Translations under genes and position numbers: made by a program
Assembly (NCBI GenBank): GCA_021613535.1
Contig: CP075497.1
Location: forward strand, 10,416,001 to 10,480,000
Reading direction: 5' to 3'
Length of the DNA: 64,000 nt
Source of the DNA: Adineta vaga
Lineage: Eukaryota; Rotifera
Notes under the pieces: model-generated
Databases searched by the model: none
What the model saw: the letters and a program-made list of their open reading frames with translations, nothing else
Told to the model about the DNA's origin: nothing
Part shown: piece after piece, positions 1-10,706 of the stretch
Layout: each line of letters begins with the position of its first letter
Position numbering within the stretch: position 1 is the first letter of the stretch

Positions 1-279
1 TCTGATCAGAAAGCAAGAAGAATATGATTTTTGATCGAAGAGTTCGTTTTGGTATTATTTTCCTTTTATTTGATTCAATGAAAAATCTAAACTAAAATTT
101 GTTTTATCAGTTGAAATTTGAGATGATTAAATTCTGTTATTCATTAGAAATGAAACGATTGATCATTATCAGTCATTCATTTGTTTTAATTCAAGGTTAA
201 CAAGAAGAGAAAAGAAAACGAACTTGATAACCAAACTTGTATTTATTCATTTGATTTGATTTTGTTTTACATACAAACA

Positions 280-1209
280 ATGAAATCTCGACCTGTTACA
301 ATTATTTCGACAAATGCAACGTCAACACCAACAAAACGAACATTATTTCGTATTGCATTAACAGTTGCTTTATCTGGTACAATTGCTGTTAGTACAATAT
401 TAATTCTTCATGGTGGATTAGCACTTGGTCGACTTCGATATTTTGTTGATGTTGGCCAATATCCTCTTCATATAACAGCAGTATTCCTAATTATTCTTGG
501 TCTTCTTTCATTAACTACGTTCATTATCTTAACTATTGGAATAGTGAAAGTGAACAAAACACTCACCGTTCTAGCTGCTGTTCTATTAGGAATTTGCTCA
601 CTTTGTCTTATTGCATTCAGTGCTTGGTCATTTATAACAATTACCACTGGACACATACCAGTATCAGTTAATAATACAATCGTCAAAGAATTAGAGCAAA
701 CTCAATTCAGTTATGGAATTGGAAATAATATTATTGTAGACAATACAAATACAATGGCAAGATTAGAGAAACAACATCGTTGTTGTGGACTCACAGATCC
801 AACTGAAGAGTATCGAAGTCGACAACAAGCATCATTTGGTTCATTGAATCCTTCACCATCATCCGGTGGAAGTGGAAATAGTCGAAGTCGACCAATATCT
901 ACACAACGAAACTCGGGAACATCAGGTCTTTCTATTGTACTACCAATCAGTTGTTGTAATCAAAAATATCTTTCAACTGATAATCTATGTGTTGATATGT
1001 TTGCAAATAATACTAATCCAATCAATCGCTATAATATAAATGGTTGCTATTCAACTGTTACTAATTATAAATTTGAACGTATTCAACGGCAAGGTTTTAC
1101 AACAATTGTTGCTGCATGTTTAGCAGTAATTAGTTGCGTTGCACTTGCAGCTGTAATTCGACTTTTAGGCGAAGGTTATCAAGTAATTCCATTACGTACT
1201 GCGACATGA
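280..1209 (+). CDS. Tetraspanin-like four-pass membrane protein
   Basis: Intronless gene of 309 aa. The ATG at 280 is used; an in-frame TTG further upstream is not needed. Seen: hydrophobic segments near the N-terminus, two more in the first third, and a last one near residues 270-295. Between the third and fourth segments is a large loop with Cys-Cys-Gly at residues 168-170, a Cys-Cys pair at 225-226 and two further cysteines. CCG plus a later CC pair in a loop between TM3 and TM4 is the tetraspanin signature. Known role: tetraspanins organise partner receptors and adhesion proteins in plasma-membrane microdomains. The loop carries a Ser/Gly/Arg-rich low-complexity insert at about residues 185-215, and the C-terminal tail is short. 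The gene ends with a poly(A) signal AATAAA at 1301. The specific subfamily is not resolved. Confidence 0.8.
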   Translation: MKSRPVTIISTNATSTPTKRTLFRIALTVALSGTIAVSTILILHGGLALGRLRYFVDVGQYPLHITAVFLIILGLLSLTTFIILTIGIVKVNKTLTVLAAVLLGICSLCLIAFSAWSFITITTGHIPVSVNNTIVKELEQTQFSYGIGNNIIVDNTNTMARLEKQHRCCGLTDPTEEYRSRQQASFGSLNPSPSSGGSGNSRSRPISTQRNSGTSGLSIVLPISCCNQKYLSTDNLCVDMFANNTNPINRYNINGCYSTVTNYKFERIQRQGFTTIVAACLAVISCVALAAVIRLLGEGYQVIPLRTAT

Positions 1210-2865
1210 ACATTAGTGTTTACTAATAAACTGAAGTTTCTCTTTCTCTCACTCTTCTTCTTCTTCTTCTTCTTCGCTGTTAAGATCGATGTGTTTAACA
1301 AATAAAACTCAACGTAGACTTTGTTTATTTGATATAACTGATAAACAAAACTTGTTTATTTATAAGAATGATCCAAAGAGATCAAAATCGTGTCTAATAT
1401 AAAAGCAATAAGCCATAAATGAAGCCTATTTTATTGTATATAACAAAAATCTTAATTAATTTTTCTACCCATCATAAATAATTGACTAAAGTTTGTCATG
1501 CTATTTACTCAATCTTTGTTTTACGTGACTAAAATTTCATTGATATCTATAGGCTTTTCATTTTACAATAAATCTACATATTTGATCTAATTCCCATCAA
1601 AGAAATTGTAGAGCTTTTTATGATCTTTGTTATTCCAACTAAGAAAGGATAGATTTCTAACTATCAATATTTATTTTGCGTTCTGCTATATTTCTTTCAC
1701 ATCAGATCGTTGTCTATCCATTGGTACACATAAATCATTTCCTTATTTCTTACAAAAGGTATATTCATAAATCTTTTCTTTTCATTCAAAGAATAACGAA
1801 CAAATATTGTTCTGTTAATTTTCTCTATAATAAGTCATTCGGGAAAACTAAGAGCAGAAAAATTCAATGAAGACAAATGATCAATTCAATCCTTTCGTTC
1901 TCTATACAAAGATCTACACATAATAGATTTCTAATAGAATATCTAATAATTAGAAATGTCAATAAAGCGAGAGAGAGAGAGAAAAAGAAGATTGGATTTT
2001 TCTTTCTGTCCTTTTTAATCTTCTTTTATCTTCTAAAATAAATCGAGCTTATTAGAGAAAATAGGAGTTTTTTCTTTATTACAATCTCCCAAGAGGGACA
2101 GAGCTTTAAGCAATAGAACAAAATAGGGAAAAACGAAGTGTGAAAATAAACATTAAAATAACTTCAAATCTCTATTAAACAACCAAAGTACTATTCTGAT
2201 ATCTAATTACGAGTGTTCTATTGGCTAAGCATAAAAATATACAGCCTATTACTTGACTAATGCTCAGTTCGGTGGAGAAAAATCAAAAAAACAAGATAAC
2301 ACAACAACAACAATGACATCAACAATATAACCGTCTTCATCGCTCATTTTCTTTCTTCGTTCTTTCTGCATGTCATATGAGTTCTTCTTTTTTGGTAGCT
2401 GAACACTTCTTTCGCGGTGCATGCATGCATATGTGCTTTCAAGGCTAGTTCTTGTTTAGTCGAAAGACTATGCGGAAACTGAGACAAAAACAGAGGAAAA
2501 AGAAAGAATAAGAAATAACGAAGAAGAAACAACTAGAAAAATGACTTTCTTATTTTAATGGAAGAAACAAGTAAGATTCTCTCTTTCGCGAATGCTTCTT
2601 CTTCTCCTTTTTCTTCTTTTTTTTTGTTCTCTTAAAGGATAATATGTTATAGACAAGAAAAAAAAACAAACTTGGTCATCCATTATTTAATGACAATCGT
2701 TGAATTTATATTTTGATGATGCCTCACGGGCATAAACACATCTTATGGAACAATAGGATAAGTTTGACTTAAATATCTTCATCTCATAAGATTAGTGATA
2801 AGTAATACTCAATGTTCTAATAATCTATTTGAATCAACAGTTTATTTCAGATAGAATAGAATAGT
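1210..2865. other. Intergenic, no gene seen
   Basis: AT-rich spacer between the tetraspanin and the RASL10-like gene. It holds the 3' end of the tetraspanin transcript (AATAAA at 1301), a (TTC)n tract at about 1252-1275 and purine/pyrimidine-rich low complexity. Short open frames here have no coding character. Confidence 0.6.
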
Positions 2866-3633
2866 ATGTGTGATCAACCAATACAAATTGCTGTTCTGGG
2901 TGATAAATCTGTTGGTAAAACAGCTATTATTCGTCAATGGTTATACAATGATTTTTCCACCTTATATTCTGAAACAAATTTAGCTTCATATCATTTTACT
3001 TCTTTGTTTAATGGTCATCGATTATTTCATATTCGTATTATTGATACACCACGTTTTGATGATACAAATAATACTGATCCTCAACAAGAATGGGTTCGAA
3101 TGTATTGTTTTCGTCGTGCACATTTATTCTTGTTAGTATTTGATATTAATCGTGAAGAAACATTCAATTATATCAAACATATCTATCGTGAAATAGTCCG
3201 TGTACGTCTAGGTCATACTCATCATCATCATCATCACCATCATTCACATTCACATTCTCATCATCAATCTCAAATTCTTGCCGATTTGACCAGTGGTGGT
3301 GATGATGATGAACCACAAATAACAACAATATCAACAAAAGCTTATGTACCTGTGATTGTTGTAGCAAATAAAGTTGATTTAATATCAACCGATTTACGTT
3401 TTTCCAATATAACACTAACAAATTCTCGTGATATACAACAATTTGTAAAGAAGAATTTTAAAGCTAATACAATTCAATGTTCAGCAAAATATCATTGGCA
3501 TTTAGTTCTATTATTTAAAGAAGTTTGTCGTATGTTAGAAACGGTTGAAGATACTGTTGCTAAACAAGCTGCACAACAAGCACGAAGACGACTTCATCGA
3601 CAACATCATGGCAAACATTGTGGCGTTATGTAA
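2866..3633 (+). CDS. RASL10: RASL10-like atypical Ras GTPase with poly-His insertion
   Basis: Intronless, 255 aa. Seen: P-loop GDKSVGKT followed by AIIRQW, switch II as DTPRF instead of the usual DTAGQ, an NKVD base-specificity motif, CSAKYHWHLVLLF, and a C-terminal CGVM CAAX box. AIIRQ, the QEW segment, the YIKHIYREI-like helix and CSAKY-WH are characteristic of RASL10A/B. Known: Ras-like GTPases switch between GDP and GTP forms, and a CAAX box ending in Met favours farnesylation and membrane attachment. Lack of the catalytic switch II Gln suggests slow GTP hydrolysis (inference). Odd: about 50 extra residues lie between the third helix and the NKVD strand. They include a run of eight His followed by Ser-His repeats and then an acidic stretch. 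A pyrimidine-AG (2842-2850) lies 15 nt before the ATG. Confidence 0.85.
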   Translation: MCDQPIQIAVLGDKSVGKTAIIRQWLYNDFSTLYSETNLASYHFTSLFNGHRLFHIRIIDTPRFDDTNNTDPQQEWVRMYCFRRAHLFLLVFDINREETFNYIKHIYREIVRVRLGHTHHHHHHHHSHSHSHHQSQILADLTSGGDDDEPQITTISTKAYVPVIVVANKVDLISTDLRFSNITLTNSRDIQQFVKKNFKANTIQCSAKYHWHLVLLFKEVCRMLETVEDTVAKQAAQQARRRLHRQHHGKHCGVM

Positions 3634-4892
3634 AACATGTTGTTCTTTTTTACATGACTTCCTTTCTTTTTTCAATGTGTCAAGCAACAGATTCATGTTT
3701 TTAAGGAAGTGAGAGATAGACATGATCTTTTTTTTTCTTTTCTTTTGCTCTTTTATGGAACATTAACTATTAAAACTAGTACTTGTGCCTTATTGTCGTC
3801 TATATATACATATATGTTTGTTTTGATTTAATCTAGAAAAATAAATTTATTTATGAATGTTTTGATAAAATTTGAGAGAACATGTAGAGAATGATCTAGA
3901 CATCGGAAATTTAAGAAAAGTGCTTTTCTTAAGAGGTCAATATGACCAGTCTTTAAGAATTAAATCAAAGGAAACAATTTTGACGTAAATAATTACCATC
4001 AATGCGTTCTTTTCCATGAAAACAGTAAAAAGAGAATTATTTCCGGTCATATCGTCACCGACTACAATAAAAACAACTCTATTTATATTTTTATAAATTA
4101 AATCTTGATGACGTCGACGTCTCAGACTTCACAATGAAGTTTTAAAATCATTGCTGAAAACAAGAATATTAAAGCTTTATGTAAAAGTAGATGAACTATT
4201 TTTTACAATAAAAATCCGAAGAATCATTTTCATAATATTGATCATGGAAATTCATTGAATTTAGTCCAATGATGATCAACAAAATATGACACTTTGTTAT
4301 TTTCTTTCATGTGATTTTGTGTGGGAGTATTTAAAAGTTTGCACAATTTGGTGCTAATTTGTTTCCTTACTGTTTAGCTCTCTATATAACTACCCACGTA
4401 CGAAAATACTTGAGACTTGTGTGGAAGTGTGTATGAGTCAAGTATTTTTATTTTTTACTACCTCCCTATGTCTTCTTTTTTTATAAACTACTTTTTTAGA
4501 AGAAAAAGAGAGAGAAAGGTAACAGACTCAAAGTCATGCCTTTACATGTCTATACGATGTAACGAATAATACGCTTTCATAATTTACTGGTTAATTACAA
4601 AATTATTTGACATCTTTTATTTAGACATCCTTTTTCCGTACGATTATTTCGCAAGAATAGAGAAACTTTATTTATCAATCCGTCCCGCTTCATACTAGAC
4701 AGAAGGGAAGTATGTAGACTATAGATGAGATATTATCATTATCTGTTTTTCAGGTAGTTATATAGTTTCAACTAATGAGAAGAAAACAATCTTCTGCTCT
4801 ATAAATATCATGTTTTCTACATTTTATTCCTTTCAGTCGGAGAGACTTTTACTTTATTTGATTGAAGATATTCTATCCGAGACGGCCAAGAC
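3634..4892. other. Intergenic, no gene seen
   Basis: AT-rich spacer. A poly(A) signal AATAAA at 3840 probably ends the RASL10-like transcript. A palindrome ACGTCGACGT sits at 4111-4120. Nothing else is supported. Confidence 0.55.
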
Positions 4893-6559
4893 ATGTTCAC
4901 ATTCATCTTACTTTTAACTACCTTCATTTGTCTATTAGCAATCTATTTAATCCATATCCATCGGTGTTATTCGTTTTTCAAAAAATATGGTATCAAAGGT
5001 CCACAACCTACATTTTTACTTGGTAATCTAGCAGATTTCATTCGAACAAAACGTATTTCAATATCTATACATAATTGGACACAACAATTTGGTCGTATCT
5101 ATGGTTATTTTGAAGGTCATACACCGATATTTGTTATATCGGATCCAGATATTTTACATGAAATATATATCAAAAATTTTTCCAAATTTCATTCACGTCG
5201 TCAATTTCCATTAGAAGATCGTCGAACGGCACAAGGTATTCATCTATTCAGTGCAACTGGTAATGAATGGCGTCGTCAACGTGCAATTATAAATCCAACA
5301 TTTTCACCATTGAAAATGAAACGTATGCTACCACTTATTGAAGATTGTATTGAAAGATTCATGATGAAAGTAGATGAAAATATGAAAACATCAACGGAAG
5401 GTTTTGATATTTATAAATCATATAAATGTTTAACAATGGATCTTATTTGGCGTTGCTGTTTTAGTATTAAAACCGATATGCAAAGTGATCCAAATGATCC
5501 TTATTTAAAACGTTGTCAAGATGTATTTGCAAGAGAAAATAATACATATTTAGCAACAATTTTAGCTATATTTATTCCAGAATTACAACCAATTTGGTTA
5601 CGAATTCATTGTTGGATGAACAATATCAAAACACAACTTCGTCATGTATTACCAATGGGTAGCAAATTATTTGACGATGATCCAAATGAATGGTTAAAGA
5701 ACAATGTTAGTTATTTTATTGAACAAGCAAACATATCTCGAAGAAATAATAATGATCATAATGAAAATATTATTAAATCAACCGATTTACTTCAACTAAT
5801 GCTCGATACAACAAATGAAACAGATTTTACTGACATATCTCACGTAATATCTTTTGATGAAAAAACTTTCAGACAATATCTCTTTATGTATTATATTTCT
5901 TTTAGAATGGCGTCTCTGAACGAGCTTTGTCAATCAATGAAATCAAACAAAATATCTATTTATTTATGCTTGCTGGTTATGAAACGGCAAGTACAGCTCT
6001 TGCCTATATCACTCATGTATTAGCAACACATCCAGAAGAACAAAAGAAATTACAAGATCATATTGATTTTTATTTCAATGAATATGATAATCTCGATTAT
6101 GATCTTATCAATAAAATGGATTATCTCGATTATTTCATTCGAGAAACTTTACGTATGTATCCAATTACACCTATTATTATCAATCGAGAATGTTCAGAAC
6201 AAATCGATATACCTGGTTTGGGTCGAATACATCCAGGAACAAAATTAACATTAGATATGTACAATTTACACTATGATAATGACTTATGGGGACCTATAGA
6301 TACGAAGAAATTCTATCCGGAAAGATTTGCTACTAAACGACATCCAGCTGCATGGATTCCATTTGGTGTAGGTCCACGTAAATGTGTTGGTATGAGATTT
6401 GCACTTACGGAAATGAAAATTGTTGTTATTCGACTTTTACAAAAGTATACGGTATTATCAACAGTAGTTTTGAATGATAGTGATTTAGAATTAGTTGAAT
6501 TGGTGACAATTTCACCAAAACAAGTACCAATTCGATTGGAACCACGAACAAACAAATAA
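4893..6559 (+). CDS. Cytochrome P450, CYP3-clan-like
   Basis: Two exons, 4893-5843 and 5906-6559 (62-nt intron, phase 0), 534 aa. Seen: N-terminal membrane anchor (about residues 2-20) followed by a Pro/Gly hinge, I-helix AGYETAST (340-347), ExxR as ETLR (397-400), PERF as YPERF, and the heme loop FGVGPRKCVGMRF with the thiolate ligand Cys477. The heme loop and I-helix closely resemble CYP3A-type enzymes. Role: ER-bound haem monooxygenase using NADPH-P450 reductase; substrates are likely lipids or xenobiotics but cannot be read from sequence. The splice acceptor at 5905 is chosen because the alternative AG at 5872 leads straight into a stop. All catalytic motifs are intact. Confidence 0.93.
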
Positions 6560-7670
6560 ATAGATAAAAGAGAAGAATCTCATTTGTCAATCATATTGAC
6601 ATTAATTAACATAAAGTCACTTGTATAGATGTTTTCGAATTGGTGTACACATTTATTCGGATTGATATTGTCCTTTTGTTTTCTTGTAATGTAAAACAGT
6701 CGTTTTAAAAACATAAAAATTTAATTGAATTTTGTTAAGGTATATAATACTGTCTTATCATTGGATATCTTTAGTAGAAAAAACATATTTTTTTTTCTCA
6801 TCTAATTAGAAATATATTCTCTTATTTCAATAGAAAAGTTCATGATGACATTGTTACGAAACATGTATCATTTACTCTGAATTTCAATTGAACTTTAAGA
6901 ACATTTTTTATATCGATATGGATTATCATAAAAGGATTTGAAATCGAATAAGTAGCTCAAAAATTGATAACATCAATAATTATAAATCTTCAATTGAAAT
7001 GTGTTGTTTATTTAAAGAACAAAAATTGAAAGAAATTTTATTTTTCTCAACTTTTTCATGATCATCTAACATGTTAATCTGTTGTATGCATCTAAAACAA
7101 CAAAAACACCGCATTTTCAAAAATAGATTTCTTTGTTAATATTCAGTAAACAAAGATTATGTGCGGAAATTTCATTCGAATAGTTCTTATAAACATTTTT
7201 CGTTCGTACATTAGAAATTTTTTCGAAAACATGATAGTTATCTTTCAATTCAAAAAATATGAATATAGTTGCTTTTTTTTGTCTTCAGTATAATCCTTCT
7301 GAATATATCTATATATAGAATAAACAGAATGCAAATAAGCAAACATAGGCACGTAGAGATAGATAGATAGAGATAGATCGATAGAAAGAAAGAGAAAGAG
7401 AATATTAAGAAAGACACCAATTGACTAGCTTAGTTATGCACATGCACATTTGGCTTTCTCGTTCTCTATCCAGACATGATTGTCTTGTCTTCTTTCAATT
7501 CTGATTATTTGTATTTAGCCAGTCTGTCATTCTTCATTCATTCGTAAGAATTTCTATTCGTTAGAAAGAAAAATAAATAAATTATATCTTAAATTTATTT
7601 TTCTACCTTATCGTTCAATTTAGAATATGTAGATACGATAGATAAATCATTTTAGATCAATAATTCATTC
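6560..7670. other. Intergenic, no gene seen
   Basis: AT-rich spacer with a GATA-repeat-like tract (about 7360-7395). A TTTTAG at 7650-7655 lies 15 nt before the HP1 start and could be a trans- or cis-splice acceptor. Confidence 0.5.
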
Positions 7671-8429
7671 ATGTCAACGTCTCTGCCACCATCGACTTCG
7701 TCAAGACCGAATGATTTTTTTGATTTACCGGAAGAAGCTAGAGCTGATGATCAATATGTAGTCGAAAAAATTCTTGCTAAACGACGAAATCGAAAAGGCA
7801 AATGGGAATATTTACTTAAATGGGCTGGATGTAAGTTTATAAAGTAATTTTTTTTCAATTATTCATATCATGAACATTTCTTGATTTTAGTTGGTGATGC
7901 TGATAATACTTGGGAAAGTCAGAATGATATTCATCCTGATTTAATTGCTGAATTTGAACGTCAACAAGTTGAAGCAGACGCTTCCAATCCAATCTATTCA
8001 GTGATAGGTGAAGATCAACCTCAACCTCAACTTCAAAAATCACGTGTATCAGTATCAGCACCTACATCATCATTAATTCAAACAGAATCACCACCACCTA
8101 AAAAGAAAAAGAAAACATCAAATTCAGTTATTTTAACTTCAGCAAATACAAAATCACCAGCATCATCGTTTTCATCTTCAACAATAGCAGCCGCAGCAGC
8201 AACAGATGAAGTACGAAAAAAAGTCTTCGGTGTAGAAAAAGGTTGGCGTGTACGAGCAGTCATTGGAGCAGCTAAACAAAAAGATTCATCAGTTTTATAT
8301 GCTGTTGATTATGTTCAAGGTTCACCAGTATTACGTGAATATGTTCCATCAGAAGTAGCACATATTTACATTCCACGTGAACTAATAGAATTTTTTCAAA
8401 AAAAAATTGTATGGAATACACCAAAATGA
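7671..8429 (+). CDS. CBX: HP1 / chromobox protein (chromodomain + chromoshadow)
   Basis: Exons 7671-7830 and 7891-8429 (60-nt intron inside the chromodomain), 232 aa. Seen: chromodomain at about residues 28-78 with YVVEKI, the core LLKW and DNTWE. The three aromatic-cage positions are Tyr29, Trp51 and Phe54, so binding of methylated H3K9 is expected. A hinge of about 85 residues with a Lys-rich block (nuclear localisation or RNA/DNA contact) and low-complexity Ser/Thr/Ala leads to a chromoshadow domain near the C-terminus, which in HP1 dimerises and recruits PxVxL partners. Role: heterochromatin protein in the nucleus. Length and order fit HP1/CBX1-3-5. The exact paralogue is unresolved. Confidence 0.93.
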
Positions 8430-8911
8430 CAGCAATAATGTACAAAAAAAACTGATCTTGAGTGAGTCTGATGTGATTTGTATATCTCTATATATTGTTT
8501 TTTCTTCTTCGTGTCAGATATGTTATGTTTCTTTATATATATATATATACCTGTGTAACTTTGATCTCTAGTTTTTTTGTCTCTTTTTTTCTTTTTTTTC
8601 CTATGAAAAATTAACATATCTTAAATATATATATTCAGATGTAGTTAGGCATGATGAACAGCGAACTCTAGGAAACCTTTTTCTATTGGAGAATTTCTTT
8701 TGGCCAATATAAGGAAACGACGAAGTCTACACGCACGTGCTTTACAGTGCATATTTATTTAGTACGCATACAATAGAAGCGGGTTACTATATATATGTGT
8801 GTATTTTCTTTTATCTTTACTTCGTATATGCGTTTGATTTTTTACAAACGACGAAAGAAGAATGATGTTACTATTTTAGATATTTTACTAAGAAAAAAGT
8901 TTATTATCGCA
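8430..8911. other. Intergenic, no gene seen
   Basis: AT-rich gap of 482 nt between HP1 and 4E-BP. TTTTAG near 8874-8879 is a possible splice acceptor upstream of the 4E-BP start codon. Confidence 0.45.
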
Positions 8912-9463
8912 ATGAGTAGTACTGAAGGTATTCCAATCCGTCGTTTGGTTGTAAATGATCCCAAAGATATGCCACTTCATTATGGTGAAACACCAGGTGG
9001 AAGTATTTTCTCAACAACACCAGGAGGTAAAACAAATCTCATTTGAATTTACAAAGAGAATCGAAATTGTTTGTATTAATCTAGGAAGTCGTATTTATTA
9101 TGATCGAGCTTTTCTACTTTCTCGTCGCGATTCACCTATGACACGTTCACCACCGACTTTACCATTTATACCGGAAGGTTAGTGAGATGAAATGAAATGA
9201 AAGAGTAGAAAAACGAAAATGTATTTGTATGTAGTTACATTGATTCCGGAACCTGAAAAGGGTGGTAATATTGTTGAAAATGGTCATAATGCAGATAAAA
9301 AAGAACGAGCAGGTTCATCAATTGATAAATCGAATTTATCAAAAACAAATCATTCAACAACGCCAACATCGGCTAAAAAAGGTAAATGAATTGATTTGCT
9401 TTTGTCATTCAAAACTTAACCGTTTATGTAGAAGGTGATGATCAATTTTCAATGGATATGTGA
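8912..9463 (+). CDS. EIF4EBP: eIF4E-binding protein (4E-BP)
   Basis: Four exons: 8912-9026, 9085-9177, 9235-9381, 9432-9463. All introns are phase 1 and about 50-60 nt; product 128 aa. Seen: two TPGG motifs (Thr27 and Thr36, matching human Thr37/Thr46), the eIF4E-binding motif YDRAFLL (44-50, fitting YxxxxL-hydrophobic), Ser-Pro sites at 55 and 60 matching Ser65/Thr70, and a C-terminal FSMDM (124-128) matching the TOS motif FEMDI. Role: translational repressor that competes with eIF4G for cap-bound eIF4E. TORC1 docks on TOS and phosphorylates it to release eIF4E. An IPIRR segment near the N-terminus may correspond to the RAIP region. The complete motif set in a short protein makes this call firm. 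Confidence 0.95.
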
Positions 9464-10706
9464 TCTTCGTTATTTTTGTTTCTTTGTTGTATGAAAAACA
9501 AAATCATGTTCGAAGTTATCGATATTATCATTAAAAAACTGATATATCTGCTCGTTGATTTTTCATTTTTTTTCTTCTTCTTGTATTAACCAAATCCTTC
9601 GATATAGAACAGTTTATTTTCTTCTACTCTCCGGTGTGCTTATTTTTCTTTTGTTCTATATATGAAACAGTTTCGTTTGGATGTTATTAGATTAGATATT
9701 TGTTTTTTTCTTCTTTTTTTATTTTTCGTGTACATGTCCTTCTGTCAACAAACTTGTCATTGAATGTTTCATATATATATATATTCATATATGTTTTGGT
9801 TCTGTCTTGCTCAAAAACAAAAAAAAAAGGGAAAATCGAAGAGAAGAATGGAAGATTCTTCTTGTTGGTCATTGTTCTATGGTGTTTTGCCTAGTCTTGT
9901 GAAAAAAGAAACTAACCGTTTTGTTTTGTTCTTTCTTTTTTTTTCTTCTTCTCTTTGTAACAAAAAAAAAAACAATAAAATAAAACCAAAACTGGCTCAT
10001 CGTGAAAATCTATTCGAATAATATTTTATTTCTCTTTTGTTATCATTAAGAATAAACACAGACAATCTATCTCTCCTTTTAAAACTATATACACGACGCA
10101 ATATAACATGTAAACTATAATAATTTAATAGCGATGTTATTCTCATTAAGAAGCAATCACTAACGTACGAAATTTCGCACGTGTATAAATGAAAGGTTAT
10201 GTTGTTCTGAATATCATGTGATTACTGCATGACGGGAGATGTCATACGTCAGCGATCAGGGAGAATTTGATTTTCTTATTTATCTAACGATCTTAAGCAT
10301 TGAGTATATTTCGCGATGTTCAAAAGCAGAAATGTTTTCTTACATCTACTTGTGTAATATTCTATTTTTCATGACGTCAATAATTCGAAAACAAGGCATC
10401 TATTTTGACGAACACGTGCAAATGTTTTCGGTAACCATAGTAATAGAGTATTTGAATTCTTTGACGAACAAATATAAATAGAACATTATTCTGGTACAAT
10501 AATGACTTAAATTTTCGTTCTATTTTTATATATCGTATGTTAATCTTGTTGAAATGCATTCTTGACTAATAAGAGACGCGTGTTGGACTTTTATAATAAT
10601 TTTATTTTAAAGACAAGACTATATCAGTCTTTAGACTTACATTTCGTGTTTATAGAATAAAATTTAAGTATATTGATTCTATTCATTCTGCCGAAAAGTG
10701 AATGTT
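9464..10706. other. Intergenic between converging genes, no gene seen
   Basis: Spacer between the 3' ends of 4E-BP (plus) and the YbaY-Kunitz gene (minus). It is T-rich and A-rich low complexity with several AT dinucleotide runs. Apart from a CRE-type palindrome at 10372 nothing is recognised. Confidence 0.5.
10372..10379. promoter_or_regulatory. CRE-type palindrome TGACGTCA
   Basis: Perfect 8-bp CREB/ATF consensus in intergenic DNA. It lies between two 3' ends, so no promoter is obvious next to it. It may be chance. Confidence 0.2.

Noticed and set aside
256-279. Upstream TTG start for the tetraspanin
   Set aside because: Nuclear genes start at ATG; the ATG at 280 gives a normal tetraspanin N-terminus.
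5844-5872. Shorter intron in the P450 gene using AG at 5872
   Set aside because: That joint reads into a stop codon within a dozen codons; the acceptor at 5905 keeps the frame and the homology.
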